Below are positions 21,424 to 32,729 of a stretch of DNA of 64,000 nt, piece after piece. The stretch spans positions 62,001 to 126,000 of the forward strand of contig JAKUCV010004235.1 in the NCBI GenBank assembly GCA_028386065.3. Direction: 5' to 3'. Positions within the stretch are counted from its first letter, which is position 1. Every line of letters begins with the position of its first letter. Position numbers and translations under genes: made by a program. This DNA is from Turnera subulata. Its lineage: Eukaryota; Streptophyta; Magnoliopsida; Malpighiales; Passifloraceae. Below the pieces are notes generated by a model. It had not been told where the DNA came from. It did not search any database and was given only the letters and a program-made list of their open reading frames with translations.

Positions 21424-22080
21424 TTACGTTTCCAATGACCGGACTTTCTTGCAATGGAAGCATTGACCTTCCTTTGCAACACCACCTTTGGGTTTCAGCA
21501 CTTGTGAAGAAGATGCACCAAACTTTTTGACAAATTTCTTCACCTTGCCCTTACCCTTTCCCTTGCTACTTCCAACCATCATAATGCTGTTGGATTTATT
21601 TGCCTTCATCTGTTACTCAGCTGTTCTTAACATGTTGAGCAACTCAGAAAAGGATTTGTCAAGATGATTCATTTTGAAGTTTATGACAAATTGGCTGTAA
21701 CTATCCGGCAACGATTGCAGGACTAGATCCACAGCCAACTCCTTCTGCAAAGGAAAACCAAGACCCTCAAGGCTCTCAATGTATCCAATCATTTTGAGCA
21801 CATGAGGTCTTACGGGTGATGACTCAGCCATCCTGCATTGGTACAATGCCTTAGAGGTCTCATACCTCTCAGGTGTTCGATCACATCGAACGCCCCAAAT
21901 TTCTCATTTGCTTCTGAAACTCAGAGTCCATGGTTATAAGCACAAGGCATGATGCATCCAATGCATCATCAAGATGCTTCTTGTAAGCATCCCTTCCTGC
22001 CCTAGAAGCACTAGACGTCGGTTCATTTGGAACAGGCCCTTCGAGGGCATACAATTTATTTTTCTGAATTGAGGACTATC
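21424..22080 (-). pseudogene. Copia gag, broken
   Basis: 21846-21613 encodes the conserved gag stretch MIGYIESLEGLGFPLQKEL ... LVLQSLPDSYSQFVINFKMN. 21609-21424 continues with a K-rich linker and a single, damaged CX2C zinc knuckle start (CFHCKK). Upstream, to 22080, the reading is broken by stops and frameshifts. Gag forms the particle shell. Confidence 0.75.
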
Positions 22081-22744
22081 CTCAAATTACGATACCATTT
22101 TAGGAAGTTATTCCCATTCAGCTTTTCCTTCTAAAGGACCGATCACAGTGATATTGTGATAGTGTTTTGTGCCATGGAAATTCTACAATAATGATCTACT
22201 CACACAAATAAGAGTCATGCATACAAAATCATTTAATAAGGAATTCTATTAAATGATACTCCTACTATATAAATCAAGACAATTATATAAGTAGGCCAAG
22301 ATCCACATTTCACTACTAGATAAGTCAGCTTTGGCTGATCGCTTACTTCATAGCTATTTAGGTAGACAACTCTTGTCAATTACATCTCATGTAACTCTTG
22401 GATAGTTGAGTGAACAACACTTGTTCTTGTCTATCTCATAGACTTAGCTTAACTCCTTGCCTCTAAGCCCTTAATCCTATTAAGATGACCTAGTTAAGTC
22501 CAAACCCACAATAAGCAGTTCAGATATTACAATTATCCAGTCGCACCTTGCTAGGATAAACATTGGCACCTTACTTTGGCAAAAACTACCAATTGTTGAT
22601 CTTAACCTTGATGAGTGCTTATCATGGAAGGCAACACAAGAAGAACTTAATATTTTCATCAACATACTATTCCAATACATTACATGCATGTTCTTGATGA
22701 ATGTATATTGATGTTTGTAAATTTGGAAACCAAAATTACAAGTG
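22081..22744 (-). other. Copia leader or gag 5' part
   Basis: Between the palindrome array and the first recognisable gag text. AT-rich, with stops in all frames and no recognised motif. It may contain the eroded gag N-terminus. Confidence 0.4.
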
Positions 22745-23463
22745 AACATCGATGTTTAAACTTGAACATCGATGTTGTGAGAATCTGATTCTCCCAACTA
22801 TTTGGCAGCACTCAGTATTTCGGCCATATGCAGAGCTGTAGAGCTCGGTTTGGTGCAATCTTGGTGAAGAAGTAGTTCTACAACTTTGTTGTTCAGGTCA
22901 GACACCAATTCGGCCTCCTTCTCCCCGAATTCGCTGTTGAAGTCACTGGAAGTTTGCGAATCCACAGAACATCGATGTTGACAATCAAACATCGATGTTG
23001 GAGGTTGCCGAACCCTCAGAACATCGATGTTGACAATCAAACATTGATGTTTGAGGTTGCCGAGCCTCAGAACATTGATGTTTACGATCAAACATCGATG
23101 TTTGAGGTTGGCGAATGCATAGAACATCGATGTTAACACTTAAACATCGATGTTTGAACTTTTGGAACTCAAGAACATCGATGTTGGAATCTTGAACATC
23201 GATGTTATGAGACTTCTGGAACTTCAAACTAATTTGGCCGAGCTCAAATAACATCAATGTTGTAACTCTTAACATCGATGTTGTTGAGTGTTTTGCATGA
23301 GAACATCGATGTTGGTCACACAACATCGATGTTATGAACATTCGGCCGAGGCTAAACTTCATCAGAACATCAATGTCTGTCACACAACATCGATGTTGTG
23401 AAGGTTTGGCCAAGGCTAAACTTCATGCTAACATCGATGTTGGTCTCACCGACATCGACGTTA
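22745..23463. repeat. Array of paired AACATCGATGTT palindromes
   Basis: I count 20 copies of the 12-base palindrome AACATCGATGTT, 15 perfect and 5 with one or two changes. They come in ten pairs whose starts are 20-22 bases apart. The pairs start at 22745, 22968, 23020, 23071, 23123, 23174, 23250, 23302, 23366 and 23430, so most neighbours are 51-52 bases apart. The array lies in the minus-strand leader between primer-binding site and gag. Minus-strand frames through it (H-R-C-S / I-D-V-L peptides) are by-products of the repeat. Confidence 0.95.
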
Positions 23464-23750
23464 TGGCCTAGCTGTACTAGAACGACAATCATTCTATACA
23501 CAAACTGACACTCGATTTTTCTTAGTCGAACTCTTCGACTTACTACCATGAACATCTTGATTGATATCTCATACCAATCAAGTGCTTGTTGTCAAAATAT
23601 TTTTAACAAAAACACAACATCAACATGTGCAAAAAAAACATTTAGCATATCACATATACAAAATGAATTCCAGCATATCACATATACTACCATGTTCATA
23701 CTATATCACATATAACATATGAACACATAATTCGGTTTAGCGTTTCACAA

Positions 23751-23766
23751 GAGGCTCCTCTACCAC
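23751..23766 (-). other. Primer-binding site of the copia element
   Basis: Minus-strand TGGTAGAGGAGCCTC directly follows the LTR end (ACTTACA). It is a variant of the initiator tRNA-Met site TGGTATCAGAGC. Confidence 0.65.
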
Positions 23767-24865
23767 TGTAAGTATCCGGGCATGCAAACTTGACAATCAA
23801 GAGCAGCGAAAAGACCCGGAAACCTTGGAGGATCCAAGTGAAGTAACTAAATCGAACAACAAAAATGAACATACCTGAAACGGTTAGGATCTTTCACTCA
23901 ACTGATGATCCGAATCAGCAAGAGCCGGACAACAATCCCGCCCCTCTACGGTATCCACACGAACCGTGATAACTAGTTGGAATCGTCACACGATCACCAA
24001 CCCGAGCACCCCCAAACTGATGTGCTAGCAGCAGGTTTCGGAAGCTAGAGTTTGTGGTGTTTTCTTCTTTCTCAAAGAAGGTGTGTAATCTGAAAACTCA
24101 AGAACACTCAAGACTCTCTCAAGCTTTATACTCTAAAAATTTCAGACTCAAAGTGATGAAGACCAAAGGTATAATCAGATTATGCTTAGTCTAATCCCAC
24201 TCACAAAAGCAAGGGACAAAGTGGCGAACACCTTTGGCCAACATGATTAGCTTTTAACTAATGATGTCTCCACTAATGTCTTAATGGGATTACACATCAC
24301 CATGCACTGATTATGGTTCAATAAATCAGACATTTAGTGAACCAAACCAGCCCAAAATGACCCTGGTCCAACCATAGTCCAACAACAAACTCAAATACCT
24401 GGTTCAACCACGGTCCAACCACAATTCAACCACCAGCTCGAATCAACGGCTCTAAGTGTGTGACCCTGTAGGCACTTATAACATCCGGCAATAACTGTAA
24501 AATCTCATTTTACAATTATAAGCAAAGAGCGGCGTCAAGCAACACATCATTGCTACCCAAACGACAAGATCAGTACTGATTCAATATGCCTCGGAAACAT
24601 GTCATCGTCCCTTCGTCCCATTATCAAGACTAAACACGAGACATGGAATATTTCATTCTCGGTTTCTTGATCCTCGAGTTAACCGCGTAAAACGGATACC
24701 TATGATATCTCCATATCATAATCCGAGCATGACCATGCATTTACGGTTCAACTCTATCAAGAAACCATCCGATAATATACCCGTTATATGGGTTGGACGA
24801 ATCCCCTCTGGATCATACAAAACCCACTACACATTTATCATATACCCAATGATTATACTAAGGTC
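23767..24865 (-). repeat. 5' LTR of the copia element (outer end missing)
   Basis: Plus-strand text starts TGTAAGTATCCGGGC and is about 97% identical to the 3' LTR where compared. Homology ends abruptly after ctaaggtc at 24865. The LTR's first ~370 bases (its promoter-bearing start) are gone. Confidence 0.9.
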
Positions 24866-25400
24866 AGAAGACTTTTTGGAGAGGTTACTGATTCATTAAG
24901 TGGATTTTCTCCAGGCAGAATGATTATGCTACCTTATCTTTAGGAATTAGTCTGATGTGCTCAGGATATGGTTATAGGTGCCAGTTCTGCTCTGCTGCAA
25001 GTGGCGCGAATTTAATACTCATTTCGTTCTTTCCCGGTCCTTGCAAATTGCACATGCTAAGGCTGTTTCTGAGCCTGCTTGCGACATTCTTTGACTTATC
25101 CTCGAAATTGACTCCAGAAACCCAATTGGTTAGCAAAGTGTTGCTGGGGCTATGTGAGTTGAGACTGAGATAGTGGAATCCAGAGGATAATCTGCGGTTG
25201 GAGGAGATTTATGGCCTTTAACTGAATTTGTAATGTATGGCGGGCTTAAACAGATTCTAAAACAGGCTCATACTGTAGCAGAGGCTGTTTCTTCGAATTC
25301 TTTAGTGGAATCATCCAAAATTGTTCGAAATGCACTTGTAGTCACTAATCATACAGTAAGGAACGAAATTTAAAGGAATATGGTGAAATAATGGTAAAAA
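24866..25400 (-). repeat. Inverted copy of the Athila LTR start
   Basis: The complement of about 25118-25400 aligns with 12310-12545. Matching blocks include TTACTGTRTGATTAGT, gagaattcg(t/a)(t/a)gaaacag, gagcctgttt, attcaRttaaaggccaYaaatc and ggattYcactatct. From 24866 to 25117 no clear match continues. Most likely it is a fragment of another LTR of the same family in the opposite orientation. Confidence 0.65.
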
Positions 25401-26355
25401 AGTTTTTTTTGTCCTCTCACTTTGTCAATTTCGCACTTGTTGTCCCTCTTCGCTCAATTTCACTTATTATGTCCCCGAACTTACAATCTACCGGGTCACC
25501 CTGTCTATTTTACACCCTATAGCAGGTTGGTTATTGTGGAATTGACACGTGTCCTGTGGGGCCCATGCCATTCCTATTTTTTTCTTTTGATTATTTTCTT
25601 TTTGCCAAAATCAATTTCTAAAAATTTTATTTGAATTGAATAAATTGCTACCCAATTTACCGAATTCATTTTTAGAAAACTCTTTTATATCATTAATTAA
25701 TGAATAAAAAATAAATTAACAGAAAACACACCCCAACCTATGGCTAAACTCATCGACTCATGCTCTCGACATCTTCCTGCAACTCCCCCTCAAAACTATC
25801 CTCCCCTCCAGTGTCTCTCCGGTTACGTCTGCCACTCATCGTTGGCCTCAATTTCGCTCGTCTCTTCCTCCACACCAAATCCAAAAAACAATACAACAAT
25901 TCTCCCTCGGGGCAACAACACACACAACCAAGAAGAAAGAACAAATTATTGATAACTCAAGGGGCACATAATCATTCACAAAAATGACAAATCAAGTAAA
26001 TCCAGCCAAGAATCAAGCATCAACAAAAATGACGAAACAGCTGATTTTAGTGAATGCCGGAGAACAACTGGAGACCGCGGGTATGCATGAGTGCTGTTGG
26101 AGTGGGAGTCACCGTCAAGCAAGCTATTGTGGCCACCACGTGCAACCGGTAGAGCAAGATCTTGGGGGTACTTAGAGGCGAAGATCTGTTGCCCAGGAAG
26201 GCCGACGATGTTGGAACTGTGCCAAGTCTGACAGGTTACGATTGGTACACCGCGCTCACATCATGTGGGAAGGAGAGGAAGAAGTCGGAGCCAAAGCCAC
26301 CACTACTACTGTGCTCTTCGCTCCACCTCAATTTCGTCGCCGAGACAGCAAGGAA
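25401..26355. other. Unassigned
   Basis: Begins with text of the common plant repeat type 'tttgtcctctcactttgtcaatttcgcacttgttgtccctc', followed by acacgtgtcc. The rest, to the junction with the gypsy element at 26356, has ordinary base composition. No recognised exon or domain was found. Confidence 0.4.
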
Positions 26356-28257
26356 TTAATTGTTAGGTGCAACTCCCGGTACCAAGTCAACTGTATACTC
26401 CACCTCCCGCTCCGGAGGCAAACCAGGTAAATCATCAGGAAAAACATCGGGAAACTCCCGAACAATAGGAATATCCTCCACACCAGGTACTGGTACCGAA
26501 GAATCAACCACATGAGCAAGAAAGGCATCACAACCCTCTCGGATCATCCTGAAAGCCTGGATGGCCGAGATACAACACGTCGATAGAACTCTTCGTTCTC
26601 CAACGAACACCAATCTACGCCCCAACAAAGAAGATAAAGACACTTCCCTGGCCCGACAATCAACTACTGCTTGGTGTCTGGACAACCAGTCCATGCCTAA
26701 GATAACGTCAAATTCTCCCAAATCCATGACAGCAAGATCAGAAGGAAAGCCCTCACTATCATACTCTATCGACACATTCCTACAAACTCGATCAACAACT
26801 ACTATATCTCCAGTGGGTAAACGGACTCTTAGGGGTCTACTAAGATTATCATCCTCTATGTTTTGAGTAGTCATGAATGCACGTGATACAAAAGAATGTG
26901 TTGAACCTGGATCAATTAAAGCATGTGCAAACTGACCAAAAACCATAAAGGTACCTGCTATAACATCTGGAGCATCAGCAGCCTCCTCTCGGGTGATGGC
27001 ATAAACCCTAGGAGCTGCAGCAGTCTGAGTCGCACCCCCGCGGTTCGGAGCTCCAGAACCTCCACGGCCTCGACCCTGCTGTCCGCCACCCCTATTCGGA
27101 CCAGAAAAAACAGCACCATTAGCCACAGAACTCTGCACTGTACACTGAGAACCACTGCCACCATTATCCCTCATCCACTTGTTGCAAGTAGACTTCTGAT
27201 GTCCCGGCGTATTACAATACCAGCATGTACCCGAGAACCGTGCCGAGGAACCCCGTCCCCGAGAACCAGACTGATAGGACCGTCCTCCCGAGGATCTGCC
27301 CGGTCCACCCTGATAACTCTGCCCTCGGAACTTCTTCGAACCCTGATAAGAAGAACTCTGTCCAACCGAATAATCTGTACCTCCGGCATCAGAATACTGC
27401 CTCTTCTGTCCCGAAGCAGATGGTTGCTTCCTCTGCTCGGCTGCCCGAGCCTCCTTCCCTAATAACTGAACTCTCTCAGCATCAAAAGCAGCGGTACAAA
27501 CTGCCTCCCAAGTCTTGTGCCCTCCACCAGCCACAGCCATCGCTATCTCAGTACGTAAGCCGTTAACAAACCGCCTACACTTGGTCAACTCATCGGGCAC
27601 AAACTCCCTAGCATAAGAGAGAAGAATGCTATACCGGATCCTGAAAGCTGATACAGTCTCATCCAGTCCCTACTTCACCTCAAGAAACTACTTCTTCTGC
27701 TCCTCCAGAAAACCAACAGTAAGAAACTCCTTGTAGAATCTCTCCTTGAAATCCTCCCAAGGCATCTCCACAGGCTTCGGTAGATTGGCCACAAGATCCT
27801 GCCACCATGACAATGCATACCCTGTGAACTTGTGTGCAGCTAAGCGAGCCCTCTTCTCAGGTGCACAGGTGAACTTCTCCAGAACATTCTCCACCTGACG
27901 AAACCAATCATCAAACTCCTTGACTTTGCCCTCTTCACCTGTGAATTCCTTAACTACAGACTTATCCATGTGCTTATACCCACTCTCCATACCACCTGTT
28001 GCAGCAGGTGCTACCGGCTGGGCACCCTGCTGCTGCTGCTGAAACTGCTGGAACTGCTGCCACTGCAGAAAAGCCTGATACTGCTGAAACGCTAGGTTCA
28101 CAACAGGTGGTACAGCATTCTGTCCTCCACCCCCTGCAGCATTATTCTCTGCTGCATTATTGTTCCCCTGACCAACGGGAACCTGCATCACCGACACATT
28201 GTCGGAGACATGAGTAGCGGTGTCATCCTCAGCATTGTGCTGCCCCTCGTGATCCAT
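26356..28257 (-). pseudogene. Tekay-like gag and protease, two nonsense codons, 3' truncated
   Basis: One reading frame of 634 codons, broken only by two TAG stops (just after EEQKK and after FLEVK, near 27687 and 27672). Residues 1-110 are Q/N-rich. The Retrotrans_gag domain follows (AAHKFTGYALSWWQDLV ... WEDFKERFYKEFL). A G/R/S-rich linker then holds the zinc knuckle CWYCNTPGHQKSTC. The aspartic protease has ALIDPGSTHSFVSRAF (D-x-G-S-T) and LGEFDVILGMDWLSRHQAVVDC. The end PDVFPDDLPGLPPEREVEY is the conserved lead-in to RT. Both stops are explained by C-to-T change in CAG codons. Gag and protease work in particle assembly and maturation. Confidence 0.9.
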
Positions 28258-28395
28258 ATCGACGCCTATATGAATGCAAATGAGTCAAAAAAAACACGCT
28301 TTAAGTCATAAATCCGGAAACAGGCTTCAGCACAGAAAACACTTTGAAAACAAAGTTTAAGACATTTTTTTTAAAAAAACCAAGGATCTAAAACC

Positions 28396-28411
28396 TGGCT
28401 CCGCTACCAAG
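28396..28411 (-). other. Primer-binding site, initiator tRNA-Met variant
   Basis: Minus-strand TTGGTAGCGGAGCCAGGTTT follows the LTR end by two bases. It differs from the complement of plant initiator tRNA-Met (TGGTATCAGAGCCAGG...) at two of the first twelve bases, and the match continues into the T-arm region with GCCAGGTTT...GATCC. Confidence 0.8.
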
Positions 28412-28412
28412 C

Positions 28413-31400
28413 TGAAACACCCGTGTCCCAAATTACAAATAAAATACTTAAATAAAGGAAATTACCAAAATACCCCTGAAACCCGGGACACAAAATCCAA
28501 TATCAACAATATCCAAAATTCTTAATAAAAAGATATGTCATAACAAACATAATCAAACCGACTTAGCAAGCCTCAAATCAAACCCGGCATCCTGCCGATA
28601 CAACATCAATAGTAAATCCCGGCAATCCGCCGACAGAATAATCCAAAATCAATAGTGACATCTCAAATAAAAACCAATGCAGCGGAAGAATCAAACGGAG
28701 TAAAAATAAGAGAATCAAAACAACATGCATGCCGACTCTATGGATCCAACCGGGAGATCAAGCACAGCTACCTGCTGAGATAACCACGTCCGTACTCTGG
28801 AAGGATGGAAAGTGACTGCACGCTATCTAAGGTCTGAAAAACAACGTTGGCGATTATGTGAGTCGCCTACTCAGTGAGCAATATAAGTCTAATTATGAGA
28901 GTGTGCAGATCAAGTCCGAAAGAAAAGAAGAGCAACAAGACATGCATGCAAACATACAACAACCAGTACTAACATGCCAACACAATCAAGCAAACAGTTT
29001 ATTATTCCCCATCTGATGTGTGTTAAGTTTTCTTATTATAATTTATTATTCAGGGCCCCCTACTGTGTGCGTCGAGCTCGGTCCCGTCTCATGAGACAAC
29101 CAGGCATACGCCCAAATAAAAATCAGGCACGAAGCCCAAACATATCCATAGAGAGAGAGAGAGACAGAGAGAAAGAGGGAGGTAGAAGGAGGGAGGTAGA
29201 ACCGGTCATTACAGACCCATATGCAAATCCGCATAACACTTGCTAATCCACAAGCAAACCCGAGGGGTGTCACTTCCCGCTCGAAACAACCGGTCATCAG
29301 CACACAGTAGCCTAACTTCTACTATACATTATTCTTATTCACAAATTATGAGTTCATGTGCCAAGAGATTGTGATTTAACAGGGTTGTGTGATAAAACAG
29401 CTTAAACAGATCACCGGGTCTCCGACCCACAACACATCACACAAAACACCCAAAATCACACATGTTATATTCCATAACAAATCCAACATCCAGCTCATAA
29501 GCAAATAGTACACTTAGGCACACAATACAGATTACAGCATGTTAGCAAACAAGCATGCAACTCAAACAAACCAATCCAACGAGCTCATGCATACAAACAT
29601 AAAAAGACATATAAAGTCACCTCAACGACGATTGTCCTGTGGAGCTTTTCCAAAAACAGATCCTCCAGCTCCCGAGGTATTACCCGTGCCTGAATACCGG
29701 GACACACAACAAATTACAAACAATGACAATAAAAACATGTATGCATGTAACTATAATGCTCAACTGAGTTAAACCCGTCCCTAGTTAGCCCACTATGTAA
29801 TTCCCGGGTCTAAGCCCGACTTAAAGTTCTCTCACCAAAACTCCGAGTATCGGGACCTAAGGTTCACCGGGCTTAAGCCCAACTAAGTCCAATAAGTAGT
29901 TCCCGGGCCTATGGCCCACACATTATGTCCTCTACGGGTTTCCGGCCTAAAGTCCCATCTAAGTCCAAATTCGATTTCCGGGCCTAAAGCCCACTTCCTT
30001 AAGTCCTTATTAAACCAAGCATAGGATTGGGCTCAAAGCCCGTTACTTAAGTCCAAGGTCAGTCCAAGCCAAAGATTCCCGGCCTAAGGTTCTACCCGAG
30101 CCGGTGATTACCGGCCTCCTACAACTCACACTCTCGGTTTCCAATAAACACAATTAAGTACATAACCCAATTCCGAATTATTTTGTACATGCCATGAATG
30201 AATACATATTGTACATCCAGTATACCGTTAAAATGCCGAAAATCAAGACCCGAGCCTTCGCCGGAATATTCCCGAGCCTCGTCAGAAAATTCCCGAGCCT
30301 CGCTGGAAAATTCCCGAGCCTTCGCCGGATTCCGGTGATCTTCGCCGGAATTCTCCAAAAACTGCCAGCAACAATCAAACACAACAACTTAAAACGATTC
30401 CAACACAAACACTCATAAACCCCTTAAATGGGTTAGAAGAAAAATTTGATGAACGGATCTTACCCGGGATCCGAACACCCACTGTCCACGTCGGATTCCC
30501 AAAACCACAGTGTACCACCAACAACGATTCACAGTTACAACGGCCACTGCCTGCGAAGAACCCACGCAACCGAACCGCCGGCAACAACGCGACAACCACC
30601 ACCAACAATCTACGCGACACAGCTGCCCACCACCAATACCGGCCACCAAAACACAAATCCACAAACACCACCAAGTCAGACCCGAAACCAACACAAAACG
30701 GAACAAAGAAAATCAGCCATCAAAACTACCCCAATTCGTCACCACCACCAAAAACAAACAAAAACGAATTAATTTGAGGGAAAGGCAACTGCGAATGCTT
30801 ACCGGTATCAAGTCCACGCTGCCGGCACCGGTCTGGCCTCGGGCTCACCCCTCTGCAACTCGCGACGGCGACGGCGACGGTTTGAGGGACGTGCAGCGGC
30901 GGCCCAATGTTTTTGCGTGTGCCGAGAAAGCGGAAAAAGAGAAGAGGACGGGAGTGGAAGATGAGGAGTAACAGAGGGAGAGAAAACGAGAGGAGAAGGA
31001 AGAAGGGAGAGGGAAGAGAGAGAGAAAAGAAAAAGAGAGAAGGAAGGTAGGAGGGAGGCGGCGCCGGTTTGGAGAAGAAGAGAAAAAGAAATAAGAAAGA
31101 AGAAGAAAAGAAAAAGAAAAGAAGAAGGGAGTGGCCGGCTAGGGTTTGGCCGCCCCTAGTGGACGACATGTCGTTCCACTAGGCGCGGTCAATCCCCTGG
31201 TCAACGCGCTTGTTGTTGTTGTTTTTTTTTTAAAAAAAAACAGTCCCAAAATGACGTAGTTTCGGGGAAACTACTTCAAAATTTAATTCTCAACCCCGAA
31301 ACCCGATTAAACTCCAACGAAAGCCGAACCCGTCATACCATCGACTTAATTCCCCTATAACCAAGGTAAAATAATTTATTTCCTTGTCCAAAAATCCGGA

Positions 31401-31476
31401 CATTCCTCAAGGGTAAAATTGGAATAAAATTTTCGAAAATTCCGAAAATCCAATTATGAAAATTCGGGGCGTTACA
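28413..31476 (-). repeat. 3.06 kb 5' LTR of the Tekay-like element
   Basis: Starts TGTAACGCCCCGAATTTTCA at 31476 and ends GGGTGTTTCA at 28413 on the minus strand. It contains GA-rich tracts (29150-29200 and 30955-31130), and frames in it (30446-31169) are low-complexity artefacts. Terminal and subterminal blocks match the solo LTR at 1580-3674. About 1 kb of extra internal sequence explains the greater length. The five bases beyond its start are aatac; the partner flank is lost. Confidence 0.85.
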
Positions 31477-32330
31477 AATACTGAAGAATACTTGGAAATC
31501 CTGGTAGGAGATCCTAATACCAATTTTCCTGAAGAAATATTGGTAGGAGTAATTAATGAAGGGGTGCTTATTGTTCTTATTGAGGATGGGGATATCACAG
31601 GAGCATTTAATAATCTTCTTGAGGAGGCTGATGAGTCATTTGATAATTTTATTGATCCCTCCGGTCCATCTCGAAGCTCCTTTTTATTGATCATACCTGC
31701 AAGTCAACCCGTTAGAACTGGAAGTTTTTGCAACTCCTTTTGAAAATATCTTGAATCTAAGCCTCGGTTAATAAGTCTTTTATAGTATCTTTCTTCTTTT
31801 TGATAATGTCTAGCCTAGTATTTAATGTGTACGGTTGGGCTAAACCTCTGAGGGTAATGATTTTCCACTCGTCTTGTTTTTGTATTATAAACTTCCTTTC
31901 TTTCAAGCACTATTTCTGACATCATTGCTTTTGTCATTAATTTTTTTGTGTCTTTATTGCGTCATTGCTGAATTCATACATTTTCTCTGCCTTCCTTGCT
32001 GTCTTTAATAAAGAGAATCAAATGTTGTCCCATAGTCTGGATCTTCATTATTGTAGAATGGGTCCTCCATTTCATCTTCTGTGGATAGATAGCTTTCGAA
32101 CTCCTTTAATTTTTTATGATATTCTTTGGGATCTTTGGTAGCGGCCAGAGCAGCCATTGCTTGATTTTTGAATGGTAAAAACTCAGATTCATTTTCATGG
32201 GCTGCTGGGGAAGTCTTCATTTGATTTGGTTCTTCACGTGGTTCTTCACCTTCATGGATCTATTTTTGCACTGCTAGCTTGCAAGTTCTGCTGTTGTCGT
32301 ACTTGGCCCACCGTTTAATTTTAATAATTT
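31477..32330 (-). pseudogene. Possible endogenous caulimovirid (pararetrovirus) fragment
   Basis: Two minus-strand frames stand out: 32220-32005 (71 residues, rich in E/D, with K-E-Y-H-K-K-L and S-T-E-D-E-M-E-D) and 31694-31407 (rich in S/P/T/I). Stops and frameshifts interrupt the stretch between them. The charge pattern and the S-T-P-S-L-I-T-P-type region remind me of the N-terminal part of plant pararetrovirus polyproteins integrated in plant genomes. No movement-protein core, protease or reverse transcriptase motif is present, so this is a weak assignment. The reading is broken by several stops and the right-hand end is cut by the gypsy LTR at 31476. Confidence 0.25.
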
Positions 32331-32729
32331 TGGTAATTGAATGGGGTTCTTCATCTTGTTTGGAGTATTGGAGATCCCAGCTCGGAATCCATGATACTAG
32401 TCTAAGATCACAGCAATCCAAAGTTTAAAATTTAAGATATGAATTTATTTCTGAGACTGCGCGCTTCATTAACTTACGCGCGTGTCCTTCGCGTTCTTGG
32501 TTTCGGGATTGCGTTTCCTCCACTTGGTGCCTGCTTGATTGCATCAGCTTTTCTCTCTAGACAAAAATACCCAGCTCAAAATGAACGTCTATTATTTACC
32601 TATTTTGTCTTGCCTTGAGATGACTAGTATAAGAATTTAAAATGAATGATAATAAATTTATAGCATCAAAACTTTTTCAATAGAAAATATTAAATTAAAT
32701 TAAATTTCTAAAAAGTTAAAATTCCCATG
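32331..32729. other. Unassigned
   Basis: Non-coding, ordinary composition. Contains the near-palindromic gcgcgcttcattaacttacgcgcg phrase at about 32459-32482, but nothing else recognisable. Confidence 0.4.

Larger units (their letters stand above)
17141..24865 (-). mobile_element. Decayed Ty1/copia retrotransposon, truncated at both ends
   Basis: On the minus strand the order is 5' LTR (24865-23767), primer-binding site, leader with palindrome array, gag, protease, integrase, reverse transcriptase, RNase H, polypurine tract, 3' LTR (18522-17141). The GAG-pre-integrase/IN before RT order identifies Ty1/copia. Both LTRs lost their outer parts: the 5' LTR lacks about 370 bases of its start and the 3' LTR about 150 bases of its end. 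So no target duplication can be read, and the element's edges are rearrangement points, not insertion points. The two LTRs differ at roughly 3% in the overlapping first few hundred bases. Confidence 0.9.
26356..31476 (-). mobile_element. 5' half of a Tekay/Del-like chromovirus element
   Basis: Minus-strand order: LTR (31476-28413), primer-binding site, gag and protease (28257-26356). The sequence ends abruptly at the start of reverse transcriptase (after VDLVPGVAP). The 3.06 kb LTR, the long proline/glycine-rich gag with one CCHC knuckle and the protease motif set fit the Tekay branch of Ty3/gypsy chromoviruses. No RT, integrase, chromodomain or 3' LTR is present. Confidence 0.85.

Noticed and set aside
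22798..23413. Minus-strand ORFs of 113 and 142 residues through the palindrome array
   Set aside because: They only restate the repeat (H-R-C, I-D-V-L units) and switch frames because the repeat period alternates between 51 and 52 bases.
22745..23463. CRISPR array
   Set aside because: Repeats are 12-base palindromes in pairs with related, not unique, spacers, in a plant retrotransposon leader with no cas genes.
26561..27566. Plus-strand ORFs (101-179 residues) over the gypsy gag/protease
   Set aside because: They lie antisense to the long recognised gag-protease frame and have S/R/T-rich composition typical of a shadow frame.
30375..31169. Several ORFs in the Tekay-like LTR
   Set aside because: Composition follows GA- and CCA-rich low-complexity DNA; no domain, and the homologous solo LTR does not keep the frames.
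32459..32482. GCGCGC...GCGCG near-palindrome as a regulatory site
   Set aside because: Single occurrence, imperfect, no gene context; not enough to call a feature.
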